Shown: positions 21,201 to 33,376 of the stretch, piece by piece | Layout of the letters: the number at the start of each line of letters is the position of its first letter | Numbering within the stretch: the first letter of the stretch is position 1 | Source of the DNA: Amorphophallus konjac | Lineage: Eukaryota > Streptophyta > Magnoliopsida > Alismatales > Araceae | Assembly: GCA_022559845.1 (NCBI GenBank) | Contig: CM040117.1 | Coordinates: forward strand, 13,416,856-13,480,855 | Reading direction: 5' to 3' | DNA: 64,000 nt | Position numbers and translations under genes: made by a program | The notes under the pieces: model-generated | Databases searched by the model: none | Told to the model about the DNA's origin: nothing | What the model saw: the letters and a program-made list of their open reading frames with translations, nothing else

Positions 21201-24200
21201 CACCACCTCAGGAGAGCAACCTGTTCTGGGGGCAAGCACCTGCAGAAACCAAAAAGAAGAAAAAGAAAAGAAAGGCCGCTGGGGCCCGTAAAACACAGGT
21301 CGTCTCCTGCAATACCCTGTCAGCACTCTTCAACCTGCCCGGAGAAGAGGAAGAAGAAGAAATTTGCTTCACACCCCATGCTGGGGGAGGCAAGGCCGAG
21401 GCCGCAACTGCTGCACATGCCACTCGGTCAGGCCAGAAATGGGGGCGCCAGCTGCCACCCAATCACAACATTGTGTTCAGAGGGGAGCAACCCTACAAGA
21501 CACCTCCGCCGGAAGTTAAGGGAGTTCAAATCTCTCCTCCGTCAGGTCTATACAGCAAGACTGGGGGCAAGACAGTCCCTTCATTCCTTGAGTTCATGAA
21601 GATGTCAAAGGGGAAGCAGCCTTGTCAGGAGGCTAACCCTACGCCCGGGGTCATTCACCCGCAGCCAGCGCAATCTACTGAGGATGCAAATGCAGATGGG
21701 GCTTGCCCTACAGCAGCTAATAAAGAAGACCCGACAGCCGATGCCAGTCAAGAGGGTGCCGAGTCCGAGGAAGATGAAGCAGGTCCGTCTGGACCCACAA
21801 ATCAAAACCTCCCCAAGCCCAGATGGGCTGAAGAGATGAAGCTCTCCAATGTCCGGGCTGGGAGCCGAATAATGAAGTTGCTCAAAAAGCTCCCCGCTCA
21901 ATTTACGATCTGGGAAATTCTCTCCTTGAGTGAAGAAACTCGACAGGCGATAATCACTGCTCTGCAGACGCCTGCTCATTTTGAAGCCTGCATAGCTAAG
22001 GCTATACCAGAAGCCAGTATGACCTTCTCTCCAGAAGACATGCTACTACCTACTGCCAGTCACAACAGGCCGCTATATATGAAAGGGCACCTGAACGGAA
22101 GAGAACTGAACCGGATTCTGGTTGATCCTGGTGCAGCAGTCAACATCCTGTCATATAGAATATACGAGAGGTACCACTTTAATGTGCATCTCGAGAAAGT
22201 CGGGGATATGCGTATCGCTGGCTTCAACCAAAAGTGTGAAGTATCTATGGGAGTGGCAGAGTTCACACTAACCCTGGCAGATTTCACTACAACGGTGCAG
22301 TTTCACGTCATTGACTCTCGCACCTCCTACAAAGAGCTACTCGGCCACCCATGGCTGCATGAAAATATGGTGGTGCCCTCCACGCTCCACCAATGTATCA
22401 AATACAGCCTCCAGGGGAAGGAGGAGAGGATATTTGCTGACATCCACCCATTCGAGGTGTTTGAATGTCACTTGGCGGACGCCAACCTATATACGGGGTC
22501 TCCCCGGAAGGTTTTTGAAGATGGAGCCCCCGTAGGGGCATCGAAGAACAAATCGGGTGACGGTTGGTATCCACCACCGCCGCGCGGATATGTCAAGCCA
22601 AAGGTGGTTTCCCACATCACGGCTTCTGGAAATGTCGGTAGGGTGACACCCCTAGCATTATACCCCAAAGCTAAGGAAGTGCATGTTGATCGACAGCACA
22701 ACCGCATCGAAGTCCCGGCCAGCCTCACCAAGCCAGTCTCCGGCCTCGATGGTCCCACTGTCAATCCTTTCAAAGCCTGGGAGGTGACACAAGAAGATGG
22801 GCCCAGCAGCTTGTTCTATACAGCTGAGGAGCATCCCACTCAGGAAGACACAGACTGCAGCCTCCCTGAAGATCTAGCCAACCCACGGGTTCCTGTTCAG
22901 GGCCTGGCATTTACAACTGATCGAACGGCCAGGATGTTTCAAAAGCAACACATCCCTCCCGATCAATCTCAAAAATGCAAGGAAGCTTTCCAGAAGATGT
23001 GGTATCCTGTAAATCTGGATAAAGAAATGAGACGTGTCTCTCAACATCCGGGTCTGGGCTTCACCCTGGAAGACTACTATTACAGTGGGCGGTATGAGGT
23101 GAATGCCATCTCCACCTTCTATCCAACTGAAGATAGCCCTCTGGGGGCAACCTTTGATGAATATCCGGCGGAAGCCGAACATGCTGAATTGGCTCTATCC
23201 GGGAATCAACAAATGGAGACCTTGATCTCCTGCCGATGCTGGGAGGTCCGTCCTGAAGAAGCGGCCTTTCAAGCCGAATTTGATACGGCTAGCAGCAGCG
23301 AAGCCGAAGATACTCAAGAAGCAGAAGTCTCTCCCTCCGCAGGGGTCATACTAATGACGACTTCAACATCCTTTCTGCCAGTCAACGAAGCCTCGGTTTA
23401 CTCCAATCAAGGGGAGCCGGCTACCAGAAAAGATAAAGCCACTTCTGCGGGAGATTCAACTGTCCCAGAAGGCGAGACTCCCTCAACTTCTGCTACAAAT
23501 CCAATATGCTGTCCGAGTCCGGCGGCAAACAACTACTGGCCTGTCATGGCTGCAACCTCATCTACAAGCACTGAAGCTGTTCTCTCACCCTCGGGAGCTA
23601 CAACGGCAACGGATATGTCAATAGATCCATCCACACAGTCGCTAGCACGAGAAGCAAGAGGACCCCATGAAGCTCTGGCAGTGTCTGATGAGGAAGTCGA
23701 AGTACTCGACCCTCAAGATGGTATTCCAGACTTCGTTGACCTCCAGCCGGCACCTCCGGAGATAGAAGACGGAGGCCAAGCCACAGTCGATGAACTAATA
23801 GAAGTCAACTTGGGAGATGAGGAGGACCCTAGGCCCACCTTCCTCAGCGCCCAACTGTCCCCAGAAGAACGGGAGCTGTACATCCAGCTGCTGCTAGAAT
23901 ACCGGGATTGCTTCGCCTGGACTTATAAAGAGATGCCAGGTCTAAACCCTGCTGTCTCACAACACGAGCTAACAATCAACCCCGAAGCCGAGCCGGTGAA
24001 GCAGCCGCCGCGGCGTATGAGGCCGGAGCTCATCACCCGAATCTGTGCTGAAGTTGACAAGCTCATTGATGTGGGATTTGTTGAAGAAAATCAGTACACC
24101 ACATGGCTGGCGAACATCGTCCCTGTGAAAAAGAAGAATGGACAGATCCGGATTTGTGTTGACTTCCGAGATCTAAATAAAGCCTGCCCAAAAGATGATT

Positions 24201-26173
24201 TCCCGGTACCAATAACCGAGGTCATGATTGATGCTATAACCGGCCATGAAGCCCTGTCGTTCATGGATGGGTCTTCCGGCTATAATCAGATTTGGATTGC
24301 GGAGCATGACCGGGTCCATACTGCTTTCCGAATTCCTAAAGGCATTTATCATTACAAGAGAATGCCATTCGGACTGAAGAATGCTGGCGCAACCTATCAG
24401 CGCGCAATGACCAAAATATTTGATGAATTGCTCTACCACAAGGTCGAGTGCTACATAGATGACCTGGTGGTCAAGACCAGAAGAAAAGAAGATCATCTGC
24501 AAGACCTCCGGATTGTTTTTCAGAGGCTGAGGCAGCATGAGCTAAAAATGAATCCTATGAAATGTGCGTTCGGAGTGTCGAGCGGAAAATTCTTGGGCTT
24601 CATCGTCCGATATCGGGGAATCGAGATAGACCCCGCAAAGATCAAGGCAATACAGGAGTTACCTCCACCTAGAAACATCTCCGAGCTGAGGTCACTACAG
24701 GGCTGCCTGGCTTATATCTGGCGGTTCATTTCCAATTTGTCAGGGCGATGCCAGCCTTTTCACAAGTTGATGATGAAAGATGTTCCCTTTTATTGGGATG
24801 AAGATTGCCAGACAGCCTTTGACAAGCTAAAAGACTATCTGAAGACTCCTCCAGTATTGGGCGCACCGGTGAAAGGATGGCCGTTGATACTGTATATAGC
24901 AGCTACATACAATTCTCTGGGGGCAATGCTGGCCCAGAACAATGAAGAAGGGAAAGAACAAGCCCTCTATTACCTCAGTCGAAGACTGGTCAGAACTGAA
25001 GAGAAATATACTTATATTGAGAAGATCTGCCTGGCACTAGTCTTCGCAGTCAAAAAACTCCGGCATTATATGTTGTCGCATGAAATCAGCTTGGTGTCCA
25101 AGGAGGATCCCCTGAAATATATTATGTCCCAGCCGGCACTCAAAGGCTGCCTAGGCAAGTGGGCGGTAATCCTTATGGAGTTTGATGTCTCCTACGTACC
25201 GCGCAAGGCCATCAAAGGTCAAGCTATTGCAGACTTCTTTGCTGAACATCCGATACCCGGGGAAAGCCCGTGGGAACCGGAACTTCCCGAGGATGAAACC
25301 CTAGAAGCCGCCCAAGTACAGCCTTCCTCATGGCAGCTATACTTTGATGGCGCTTCCAGAATTGACACCTCTGCTACCGGGTCATCCAGGGTCAGAGCAG
25401 GGGCAGGTATAGTCCTGAAATCTCCGGAAGGAGAAGTGGTGCACACTTCCTGCTCCATAAACAAACAATGCACAAATAATGAGGCAGAATATGAAGCCCT
25501 GATAATCGGGTTGCAGATTGCTCTGTCCATGGGAATTCAGATGCTGGAAGCATTCGGAGACTCCATGCTAGTTATAAAACAGCTGGAAGGAGAGTTCGAG
25601 GTGCGAAAGCAAGAGCTCCTCCCCTATCACCAGTTGGCAACTCGCCTGATGTCAAGATTTTACTTCATCAGCATCAAGCACGTCAATCGAGGCCAGAATG
25701 CTCAGGCAGACGCCCTCGCTAAGTTGGCCAGTTCATTGGCGATCCCGCCAGACACAAGCCTGAATATAACAGTGATCAACCGCCGACAGGTCCCCAGCGT
25801 AACAGAGGTTCTGGCCGACGAACAAGGGATGGGAGTAGCAGTCATCGAAGGGGTTCAGCAGCCCGACTGGCGAGAACATCTCCTACGCTGGTTTCAACAC
25901 CAGCAACTTCCAAAAGTAAAGGAACAGAGAATGAAGCTCCTGAGGATCAAGGATTCTTACGAGATGAGAAGCGGGACCTTGTTCCGAATTATGGCAGATG
26001 CCCGAAGGAAAGTCCTACTCCGTTGCTTGTCTTCAGCAGAGGCGGGACAGGTGATGCAAGAAGTTCATGCAGGATCATCTGGAGCACACCAGGCCGGCCC
26101 GAAAATAAAAATTGAGATAAAGAAGCTGGGTTATTATTGGCCCACTATGTTTAATGATTGTTGCAAATTTGCC

Positions 26174-26176
26174 TAG
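26174..26176 (+). other. Premature TAG in integrase zinc finger
   Basis: The codon lies between CCKFA and ACQKC. The frame continues unchanged to 27130. A single transition from CAG or TGG would explain it. Confidence 0.9.
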
Positions 26177-27149
26177 GCTTGTCAGAAATGTCAAGAACAC
26201 GCTAATGTGGCGAGGAGACCTCCAGTGCCACTGCATCCCACTCTACCAAGTTGGCCGTTTGCTCAGTGGGGCACGGACGTGGTAGGGCCACTACCAGCAT
26301 CTTCATCAGAGTGCAAATACATCTTAGCAGCTACAGACTATTTCTCTAGATGGGCGGAGGCGGTAGCACTAAGAGATGTGACCGGAGAACTAGTTGCAAG
26401 ATTCTTCCGGCAGAATGTAATATTCCGGTTCGGGATCCCCAGCCGAATCATCTCTGATAATGGCAGCCATTTCAGAAACCAGAAGGTTTATCGGCTAGCC
26501 GACAAATACAAAATTGACTGGAGGACATCGTCCCCCTACAACCCTCAAGCCAATGGACTGGCAGAGGCCTTTAACAAGACCTTGTGCACACTATTGGCAA
26601 AGACCATCAAGTCTAACAAAAAGGATTGGGAAGAAAGGATGTACGAAGCACTTTGGGCCTATTGTACTATCTACAAGACCCCAACCGGCTGTTCACCTTT
26701 CTCCCTTGTCTATGGGTCGGAAGCTGTAGTGCCGATTGAACTTGAAGTTCCTTCATTGCGAGTTGCCATCCAGCACGGATTAGTCAGTGGTGAGCAGACC
26801 AATGCAGAAAGAAGATTGGAAGAGCTCGCTGAACTCGAAGGAAAACGCCTCCGGGCGCAACAAAACATACAACTCTACCAAGCTCGCATGGCCCGCGCTT
26901 TTGACAAGTTAGTCAAGGGTCGAGAGTTCAAGAAAGGAGACCTGGTGATGGTCAAAAGAAGAGAAGTGATGGCCTCTAACCCCAAAGGGAAGCTGGTCGA
27001 AAACTGGGCCGAACCGTATATCATCCGCCGAGTATATGAAGGGGGTGCCTACGTCCTTGTAGACCACAAAGGAGTCATCCAGTTCTCTCCCCTCAACAGA
27101 AAACACATTAAGCTGTATCATGCGGCGTAGCCGACACACCCCGAGTGAT

Positions 27150-28055
27150 CGGTCGGAACACCTTTTCCTTGGCTAGTGGCACTCCGCCCTGACCGAGCTA
27201 CCCTTTCCTTGGCTAGTGGCACTCCGCCCTAACCGAGCTACCTTCTCCTTGGTTAGCGGCACTCCGCCTTAACCGAGCTACCCTTTCCTTGGCTAGTGGC
27301 ACTCCGCCCTAACCGAGCTATCTTTTCCTTGGCTAGTGGCACTCCGCCCTGACCGAGCTACCCTTTCCTTGGCAAGTGGCACTCCGCCCTAACCGAGCTA
27401 CCTTCTCCTTGGTTAGCGGCACTCCGCCTTAACCGAGCTACCCTTTCCTTGACTAGTGGCACTCCGCCCTAACCGAGCTACCTTTTCCTTGGTTAGCGGC
27501 ATTCCGCCCTAATCGAGCTACCCTTTCCTTGGTCTAGTGGCACTCCGCCCTAACCAAGCTACCCTTTCCTTGGTTAGCGGCATTCCGCCCTAATCGAGCT
27601 ACCCTTTCCTTGGTTTAGTGGCACTCCACCCTAACCGAGCTACCTTCTCCTTGGTTTAATGGGACTCCGCCTTAACCGAGCTACCTTCTCCTTGGTTTAA
27701 TGGCACTCCGCCTTAACCGAGCTACCTTCTCCCTTGGTTCAGTGGCACTCCGCCCTAATCGAGCTACTTCTCCTTGATTAGCAGCATTCCGCCCTAATCA
27801 AACTACTTTTCCTTGGTTAGCGGCAGTCCGCCCTAATCGAGCTACTTTTCCTTGGTTAGCGGCATTCCGCCCTAATCAAGCTACTTTTTCTTGGTTAGCG
27901 GCATTCCGCCCTAATCAAGCTACTTTTCCTTGGTTAGCGGCACTCCGTCCTGATCAAGCTACTTTTCATCGGTCAGTGGCACTCTGCCCTGATCGAGCTA
28001 CCCTCTCCTTGGTTAGCGGCATTTCGCCCTGATCAAGCTACCCTCTCTCGGCTCA
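27150..28055. repeat. 40-bp tandem repeat, about 22 copies
   Basis: Units of TTCCTTGGYTAGYGGCAYTC followed by CGCCCTAACCGAGCTACC recur every 40 bp (for example 27181, 27221, 27261), directly after the pol stop codon. Variants cluster, with CTTGGTTTAATGG units together near 27650-27700 and TAATCAAGC units near 27790-27960. CTTGGTTAG and CTAACC(G/A)AG within a unit can pair. Confidence 0.93.
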
Positions 28056-28094
28056 CATTCCGAATAAAAGAAAAAAAAGAAAGAAAATAAAATA

Positions 28095-29075
28095 GGGTTA
28101 AAAATAGAGATACCCTGCCAGACTTGCTCCCATATCGGGACAAGTGCAAAAATGGCCATAACCTAGCTGTGGCGAAAACCCGAAAGGGCGTCGTAGGCAA
28201 AATTGGGTACCCCGCCACGTGAAAACCCGAAAGGGCGCGTGGGCAAAAGCAAGAGGGGACTGGCTTCGGCGAAAATCCGAAAGGGCGCCTGAGTCGGTAA
28301 AGTGGTAATTTCCCAAATGCCTCTCCTATTCTCCACCCAATAAAACTCCAAAAGGGACAATCATCAAAGTCCCGCCGGAAATCCTTTAACATATCATTTT
28401 CGACCCTCGTCATCATCGGCGAGATCGATCGATCTCTACCCTCAACTTGGACCCTACGTCCCTGTTGACAACCACATCCTTGTTTCGGCAGTGATATATG
28501 CCGACGAACAAATCCTTTTCGACCCCCATCATCCTCGACGAGATCGGTCGATCTCTACCCTCAACTTGGACCTTACGTCCCTGTTGACAACCCCATCCTT
28601 GTTTCGGCAGTAGCATACGCCGATGAATAAACCCTTTTCGACTCTCGCCATCATCGGCGAGAACGGTCGATCTCTACTCTTGAACTTGGATCCTACATCC
28701 TTGTTAATAAGCCACGTCCTTGCTTCGACATTTAACCAGTGTCGATGAAATAAACCTAAGATCAACCCTTGTCCTCATCGACAAGGACGGTCAGCGTTCC
28801 CGCGGTCTAGTTCTTCTGAATCTTGAATTCAAAAACAAAAAAGAAAAAAAAAGAAAAGAAATTGGGGTTAAAAATAGAGATACCCCGCCAGACTTGCTCC
28901 TATATCAGGTCAAGTGCAAAAATGGCTATAACCCAGCTGCGGCGAAAACCCGAAAGGGCGTCGCGGGCAAAATCGGGTACCCCGCCGCGTGAAAACCCGA
29001 AGGGGCGCGCGGGCAAAAGCAAGAGGGGGCTGGCTTCGGCGAAAACCCGAAAGGGCGCTTAGGTCAGTGATGTGA
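28095..29075. repeat. About 210-bp direct repeat pair around a 118-bp tandem repeat
   Basis: The segment 28095-28305 recurs at 28865-29075, offset 770 bp. Both copies share GGGTTAAAAATAGAGATACC at the left and three internal GCGAAAACCCGAAAGGGCG motifs. Between them, 28400-28760 holds three copies of a unit of about 118 bp that begins TCGACCCTCGTCATCATCGG and includes ACCCTACGTCCCTGTTGAC. No gene is supported here. Confidence 0.85.
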
Positions 29076-29189
29076 ATAAAAATGAATGGTGAATAGTGAT
29101 GAACCATCCGTCGTCCAAAGGCCATTTCCAAGGTCGGGGCGAGGGTCTTCATCCGATATCCCACTTATACACGTCTAGTGTCTATACCT

Positions 29190-30080
29190 CTTTCGACCCT
29201 TGTCACCATCGACAAGATCGGTCGCTACCCATCCGGTTTTTGTCATCATCGGCAATACCATCTACCTCTTTCGACCCTTGTCACCATCGGCAAGATCGGT
29301 CGCTACCTATCCGGTTCTTGTCACCATCGGCAAGACCGTCTACCCCTTTCGACCCTTGTCACCATCGGCAAGATCGGTCGCTACCTATCCAGCTCTTGTC
29401 ACCATCGGCAAGACCGTCTACCTTTTTGACCCTTGTCACCATCGGCACGATCGGTCACTACCCTCCCGGTTTTTGTCATCATCGGCAATACCGTCTACCT
29501 TTTTGACCCTTGTCACCATCGATAAGATCGGTAGCTACCTATTCGGTTTTTGTCATCATCGACAAGACCGTCTACCCCTTTCGACCCTTGTCACCATCGG
29601 CAAGATCGGTTGCTATCTATCTGGTTCTTGTCACCATCGGCAAGACCATCTACCCCTTTCGACCCTTGTCACCATCGACAAGATCGGTCGCTACCCATCC
29701 GGTTTTTGTCATCATCGGCAATACCGTCTACCTCTTTCGACCATTGTCACCATCGGCAAGATCGGTCGCTACCCATCCGATTTTTGTCACCATCGGTAAG
29801 ACCGTCCACCTCTCTCGACCCTTGTCACCATCGGCAAGATCGGTCACTACCTATCCGGTTCTTGTCACCATCGGTAAGACCGTCTACCCCTTTCGACCCT
29901 TGTCACCATCGACAAGATCGGTCGCTACCCATCCGGCTTTTGTCATCATCGGCAATACCGTCTACCTTTTCGACCTTTGTCACCATCGGCAAGATCGGTC
30001 GCTACCTATCCGGTTCTTGTCACCATCGGCAAGACTGTCTACCCCTTTTTTCGACCCTTGTCACCATCGACAAGATCGGT
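29190..30080. repeat. 78-bp tandem repeat (two 39-bp halves), about eleven copies
   Basis: CGACCCTTGTCACCATCGGC recurs at about 29193, 29271, 29349 and so on, a period of 78 bp. Each unit contains two related halves, one with GACCCTTGTCACCATCGG and one with GTTTTTGTCATCATCGG. Since 78 is a multiple of three, all forward frames stay open for hundreds of codons; these are not genes. The half-unit resembles the start of the 118-bp repeat, so the arrays share ancestry. Confidence 0.93.
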
Positions 30081-30537
30081 TGACTACTCTCTAACCTGGG
30101 CCCTCCGCCCTCGCTGACCAACAAAACATCATGGCATCAACATTTGACCCGTGTCAAGGGTCATAACACACCTCTCATCACCAGCGGCAAGGTTCGCTAG
30201 GTGCATCTGCCTACGCTACCTATGTCCCACATTGGCAAAGGCCCCGTTCCGGGAACGGCTACATCGCGGTGGAGCGAACACCTCACCCCTTCCTTGAGGG
30301 CGTGAGCGCCCTCCTGCGCCATCAGCAAGTATCCCTAGGTTCGGGTGACCATCCAGAATAAAGAAAAGAAAGAAGGAAAAGAAGTCGTGATTGATGGCGA
30401 CGAAAAGAAATATTTCCATTTAATGAGAATGGGTGGAACACATTTTTTGCCCGGGGCATCCCCTGGGGGTACATGAGCTCCGAAGACAAAAAGGAGCATT
30501 ACAAAAAAAAAAGAAGAAAGAAAGAAAAAAAGCAAGG
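30081..30537. other. 3' region of Tat element next to antisense gene
   Basis: This contains a segment (about 30255-30320) whose reverse complement is similar to 4313-4375, then an A/G-rich tract (30350-30390 and 30490-30530). On the minus strand it would be the 3' untranslated part of the frame ending at 30538. No gene is seen on the plus strand. Confidence 0.5.
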
Positions 30538-31826
30538 TCACGGCAGAGGGCGCCGGAAGATATCTGCCAAGTCTAAAAGGCCCAGCGAAGGGTATCGTGT
30601 CAACTCTTGCAAACGGGTCTCGGTGGCTGTCAACTGAGATAACCTCTCGTCTAGCGAGGCAAGTTGTCCTTCAGCCAGGTCAGCCTCTTCCGTTGTCTGG
30701 ACCTCTAGGCGCTCACCTTCCTGCAGCTCGGCTTCGACCTTAGCAAGTTCCGAGCGCAACTCGTCCATCCGCGCCGTGAGGAGCATCCGACGTTCCGAGA
30801 TATTGCTGGCAACATTTCCCAGCTGTCCCACGGTCATCCTCAAGGAACTGACGGCGGTGCGGCAATCTGCCTTCTCCAGCTTCGCGGCAGTCAGCTGATC
30901 AGAAACCTCTCGACTGAGGAACTCCCGCCTGTTGGCGTGTTTTAACAACATCACAACCCGCGGGGTCCAATCATCCATTGGGCAGCCGAATGCTAAAAGC
31001 GATCGGGAGAGATGATCTATCAAGCTTCTCAGCTGCAGATAAGTCAGGTCTGGAGAAGCTAACATGGCCCGCTGGAGGTTATCCAGAGACTGCCACACCA
31101 TGTCTCCAGAAAATTATAGGCCCAGTGGCGAAGTCTCGGGGAGCTGAAAGTCTACCCTACTATCTACCTCGGTCCAGATGTCGTCGGCCACCCCGAGGGA
31201 CGTCGACGGCATAGTCTGTACGATGCCCACACCCAGTCCGACTATTGCGGCTACATCAACTGAAGGAACCTCCATGATGGCAACTTCCTTGCCCGCCCGT
31301 TGCGGTGAGGCTACAACAACCGTGTCGGCAACGGAAGGCGCTTGCTCTTCCTGAGCAGTCTCACCGGTCGCTGAGGCAGGAGAGCCCTCTATGATCGACA
31401 GAGCTTTAATGATATCGGCCTCGCCTGCAATAATTTCCCCTGCCTCTATTTCCGGGGGGTCACTCGGCTTCAGCAATGACTTGTCACCAGCAACCAGGGC
31501 TTGAGCCCCTGCAACCTCGGGCGGGCCGCCGACCTCGGCAGTCACACCGGGTTCCTCTGAGGCCGCTGCAGCAGCATAGGTCCGTGGAAGCCGTAGGGCA
31601 ATGGGCCGCACAACTGGTGGGAAAGTCGACAGACCCATGTCCACGTCTGGAAGGGGTATGCGGATCATTATAGCCGGCGGTACCACCTCAGCCTGCATTC
31701 CATATATGTACGTCAGCCAGCTGGCTTGAAAATTAAAAGAAGTGCTGCAAGTGGGAATCAGAATACTTCCTACCTCAACCGGCACTATATTTAGGCCTCC
31801 CAAAGTGGCCTCTAAAGATTCTGGCC
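30538..31826 (-). pseudogene. Antisense PMD-type variable region and coiled coil, truncated by gap
   Basis: One minus-strand frame runs from the assembly gap to 30538 with a single TAA at 31114-31116. The part before the stop has a conserved-looking beginning (FNFQASWLTYIYGMQ) and then an acidic, alanine-rich low-complexity region. The part after is a probable coiled coil (AKVEAELQEGERLEVQTTEEA). This layout matches the C-terminal half of transposon-associated PMD proteins. It lies antisense and downstream of the plus-strand Tat pol. The N-terminal part is lost in the gap, so the PMD core itself is not seen and the assignment is by context and style. Confidence 0.5.
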
Positions 31827-31926
31827 NNNNNNNNNNNNNNNNNNNNNNNNNNNNNNNNNNNNNNNNNNNNNNNNNNNNNNNNNNNNNNNNNNNNNNNNNN
31901 NNNNNNNNNNNNNNNNNNNNNNNNNN
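31827..31926. other. Assembly gap of 100 N
   Basis: Exactly 100 N, a usual placeholder for a gap of unknown size. Sequence on the two sides belongs to different modules (antisense frame on the left, integrase tail on the right). Confidence 0.99.
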
Positions 31927-31928
31927 CA

Positions 31929-32348
31929 ATGGAGTATCAACGCCGCCTCACTCGATACTACAACGCCAAAGTCTGAGACAGACGCTTCCAACCGGGAGAC
32001 TTCGTTCTCAGAAAAGTCGAGGCCTCTCGACCACTTGAGGCGGCGGGCAAGCTATCCCCTAATTGGGAAGGCCCCTACTGAGTGGTCGAGATGCTCAGGA
32101 AAGGAGCGTACCGGCTATCTACTATGGAAGGAGAACCCATCACTCGGACGTGGAACGTGACTACACTACGTAAATTCTACTTCTGTACACTTCAGTCGTG
32201 TAAGCAATATGAGATAAAGCAAAAATATCCTTCCTCTTTTATTCAAATAATTGTTTGTACATCAGAAAGGCCGAAGCCAATACAATACATGTCAAAAAAA
32301 AAGCAAATATCCATCTGGCACTGCCGTACGAGCTCATCGCTCGACTGA
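31929..32348 (+). pseudogene. Integrase C-terminal end of another Tat element
   Basis: The frame starting at 31929 has the Tat integrase tail: YQRRLTRYYN, RRFQPGDFVLRKVE, then GKLSPNWEGPY (GPY/F module) and RTWNVTTLRKFY. It has two stops, TGA 31974-31976 and TGA 32079-32081, both at positions where CGA (arginine) would be usual. It is clearly different from the tail at 27000-27130, so it comes from a second element. The rest of that pol is lost in the gap. The true end is probably near 32180; the frame stays open to 32348. Confidence 0.8.
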
Positions 32349-33376
32349 CTCGATTAACCTTCCTGCATCCAGCCACTGACTCTGCCTCGTGCGAAAACTG
32401 GCTTGGATAAAGGATAGTCGACCCCGTTGGCCCGGGTAACTCGGTTCAAGGTGACAGAGGGATTAGGAAGAGGAAGGCTACCTTCCAAGTTGCACAGGGA
32501 AGAATAAGAGAAGGGAATACAAGAGAAGGCCTCCTCTCTGCCAACTCTTTGGAAGGCAGAGAGTGCAGGTACCCTCCGAAGAGTGAAAGAAATGATAAGA
32601 AGAGAGAGAAAGAGGCTGCGGGAGAAGGGAGAAGAAGCAGGAAGTGGAGAGGAATCTTGAGGGATCCCCTCCAGAGAGTGAGCGGGAAGGGACGAGAGAA
32701 AGGGGTGCCTGATCCCCCCATCCGTCCGCCATTATGTCCCTCCCCGCAAGCGCCACCAAAATTGATAAAAAGAAGGCGACGTGCTTCCACATGTCGAACC
32801 CCCTTCTAACCCGCCCGTCGGCCGTCGAACCCCCTTCAGACCCGAAGTAGCAAGGACTCTCTGCCCTCCGTCGTCTGTAGCTTCATCTTCCAGAGCATCT
32901 TCCATGCTTCAAACTTGAAGGCACAACGCTTCGTGAAGAAGGAGGGAGGAAAGATTGCCAGAGAAAACCCTAAGCGATGGAGAGGAAGAGACGCCCTTCA
33001 GACCTTTTATAGGCGAAGGGAGGCTACTTGCCTTAAATGCTTCTCCCGTTGAAAACACGCTAAAGGGACCTCTCCCTGTGAACGGTCACCTCAGACTCCT
33101 CGGTTCCATCCCAGTGGGACACACGAAGCGGCCAGGCATTTAAAGCATGAGAAAACGGAAAGACACCCTGTTAGACGCCCACCCAACCATCATACGAGAT
33201 CCACGTAGAAAGTATCGACACTTTCCAACTACTGCGGATACGCTGGTCAAACCACGGCAATGGCGGTGAAAAATAGTCAAGTCTTTATCTACTGCCTTAC
33301 GTTTTCGACTTCCCTTTACACAAAAAAAAAGTTTTTTCTTCAAAAAAGGGAAAACGTACAAGGAGAAAAAGGAAAA
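32220..33376 (-). other. 3' region of second Tat element with antisense promoter and polyA signals
   Basis: On the minus strand CTATAAAAGG (33003-33012) is a good TATA box. About 100 bp further an ATG at 32905 opens a 57-codon frame ending at 32732 (acidic start MEDALEDEATDDGG). An AATAAAAG polyA-like signal lies near 32239-32246. This could be the remnant of an antisense transcription unit like that at 47.8-50.4 kb, but no PMD similarity is visible. The right end is cut by the copia insertion at 33377. Confidence 0.35.

Larger units (their letters stand above)
17831..27130 (+). pseudogene. gag-pol: Tat-lineage gag-pol polyprotein with two in-frame stops
   Basis: One reading frame runs from ATG 17831 to TAG 27128, broken only by TGA 18281-18283 and TAG 26174-26176. 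Order: gag capsid-like region (about 19810-20140); C-x2-H-x4-H-x4-C finger in FCPYHQMLGHPIEDC (about 20598-20640); acidic spacer; aspartic protease with D-P-G at 22124-22132 in place of D-T/S-G; reverse transcriptase with YIDD at 24452-24463; a degenerate Ty3 RNase H; a second archaeal-type RNase H (YFDGA near 25346, NNEAEYEAL, GDSMLV, QADALAKL); integrase with D 26276, D 26456, E 26564, which is D-x35-E spacing, and a terminal GPY/F-like motif (EPY). The dual RNase H is diagnostic of the Tat group. The TAG falls in the integrase zinc finger between its two cysteine pairs. Copying itself through RNA would need both stops bypassed. Confidence 0.93.

Noticed and set aside
17831..27130. Ribosomal readthrough as the purpose of the TGA and TAG codons
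   Set aside because: The stops fall inside the N-terminal gag part and inside the integrase zinc finger, not at a gag-pol junction, and other elements here carry stops at scattered places, so mutation is the simpler explanation.
29096..30094. Overlapping open frames of up to 199 codons rich in H, R, S and P
   Set aside because: All three forward frames are open because the repeat period is 78 bp; this is array periodicity, not coding.
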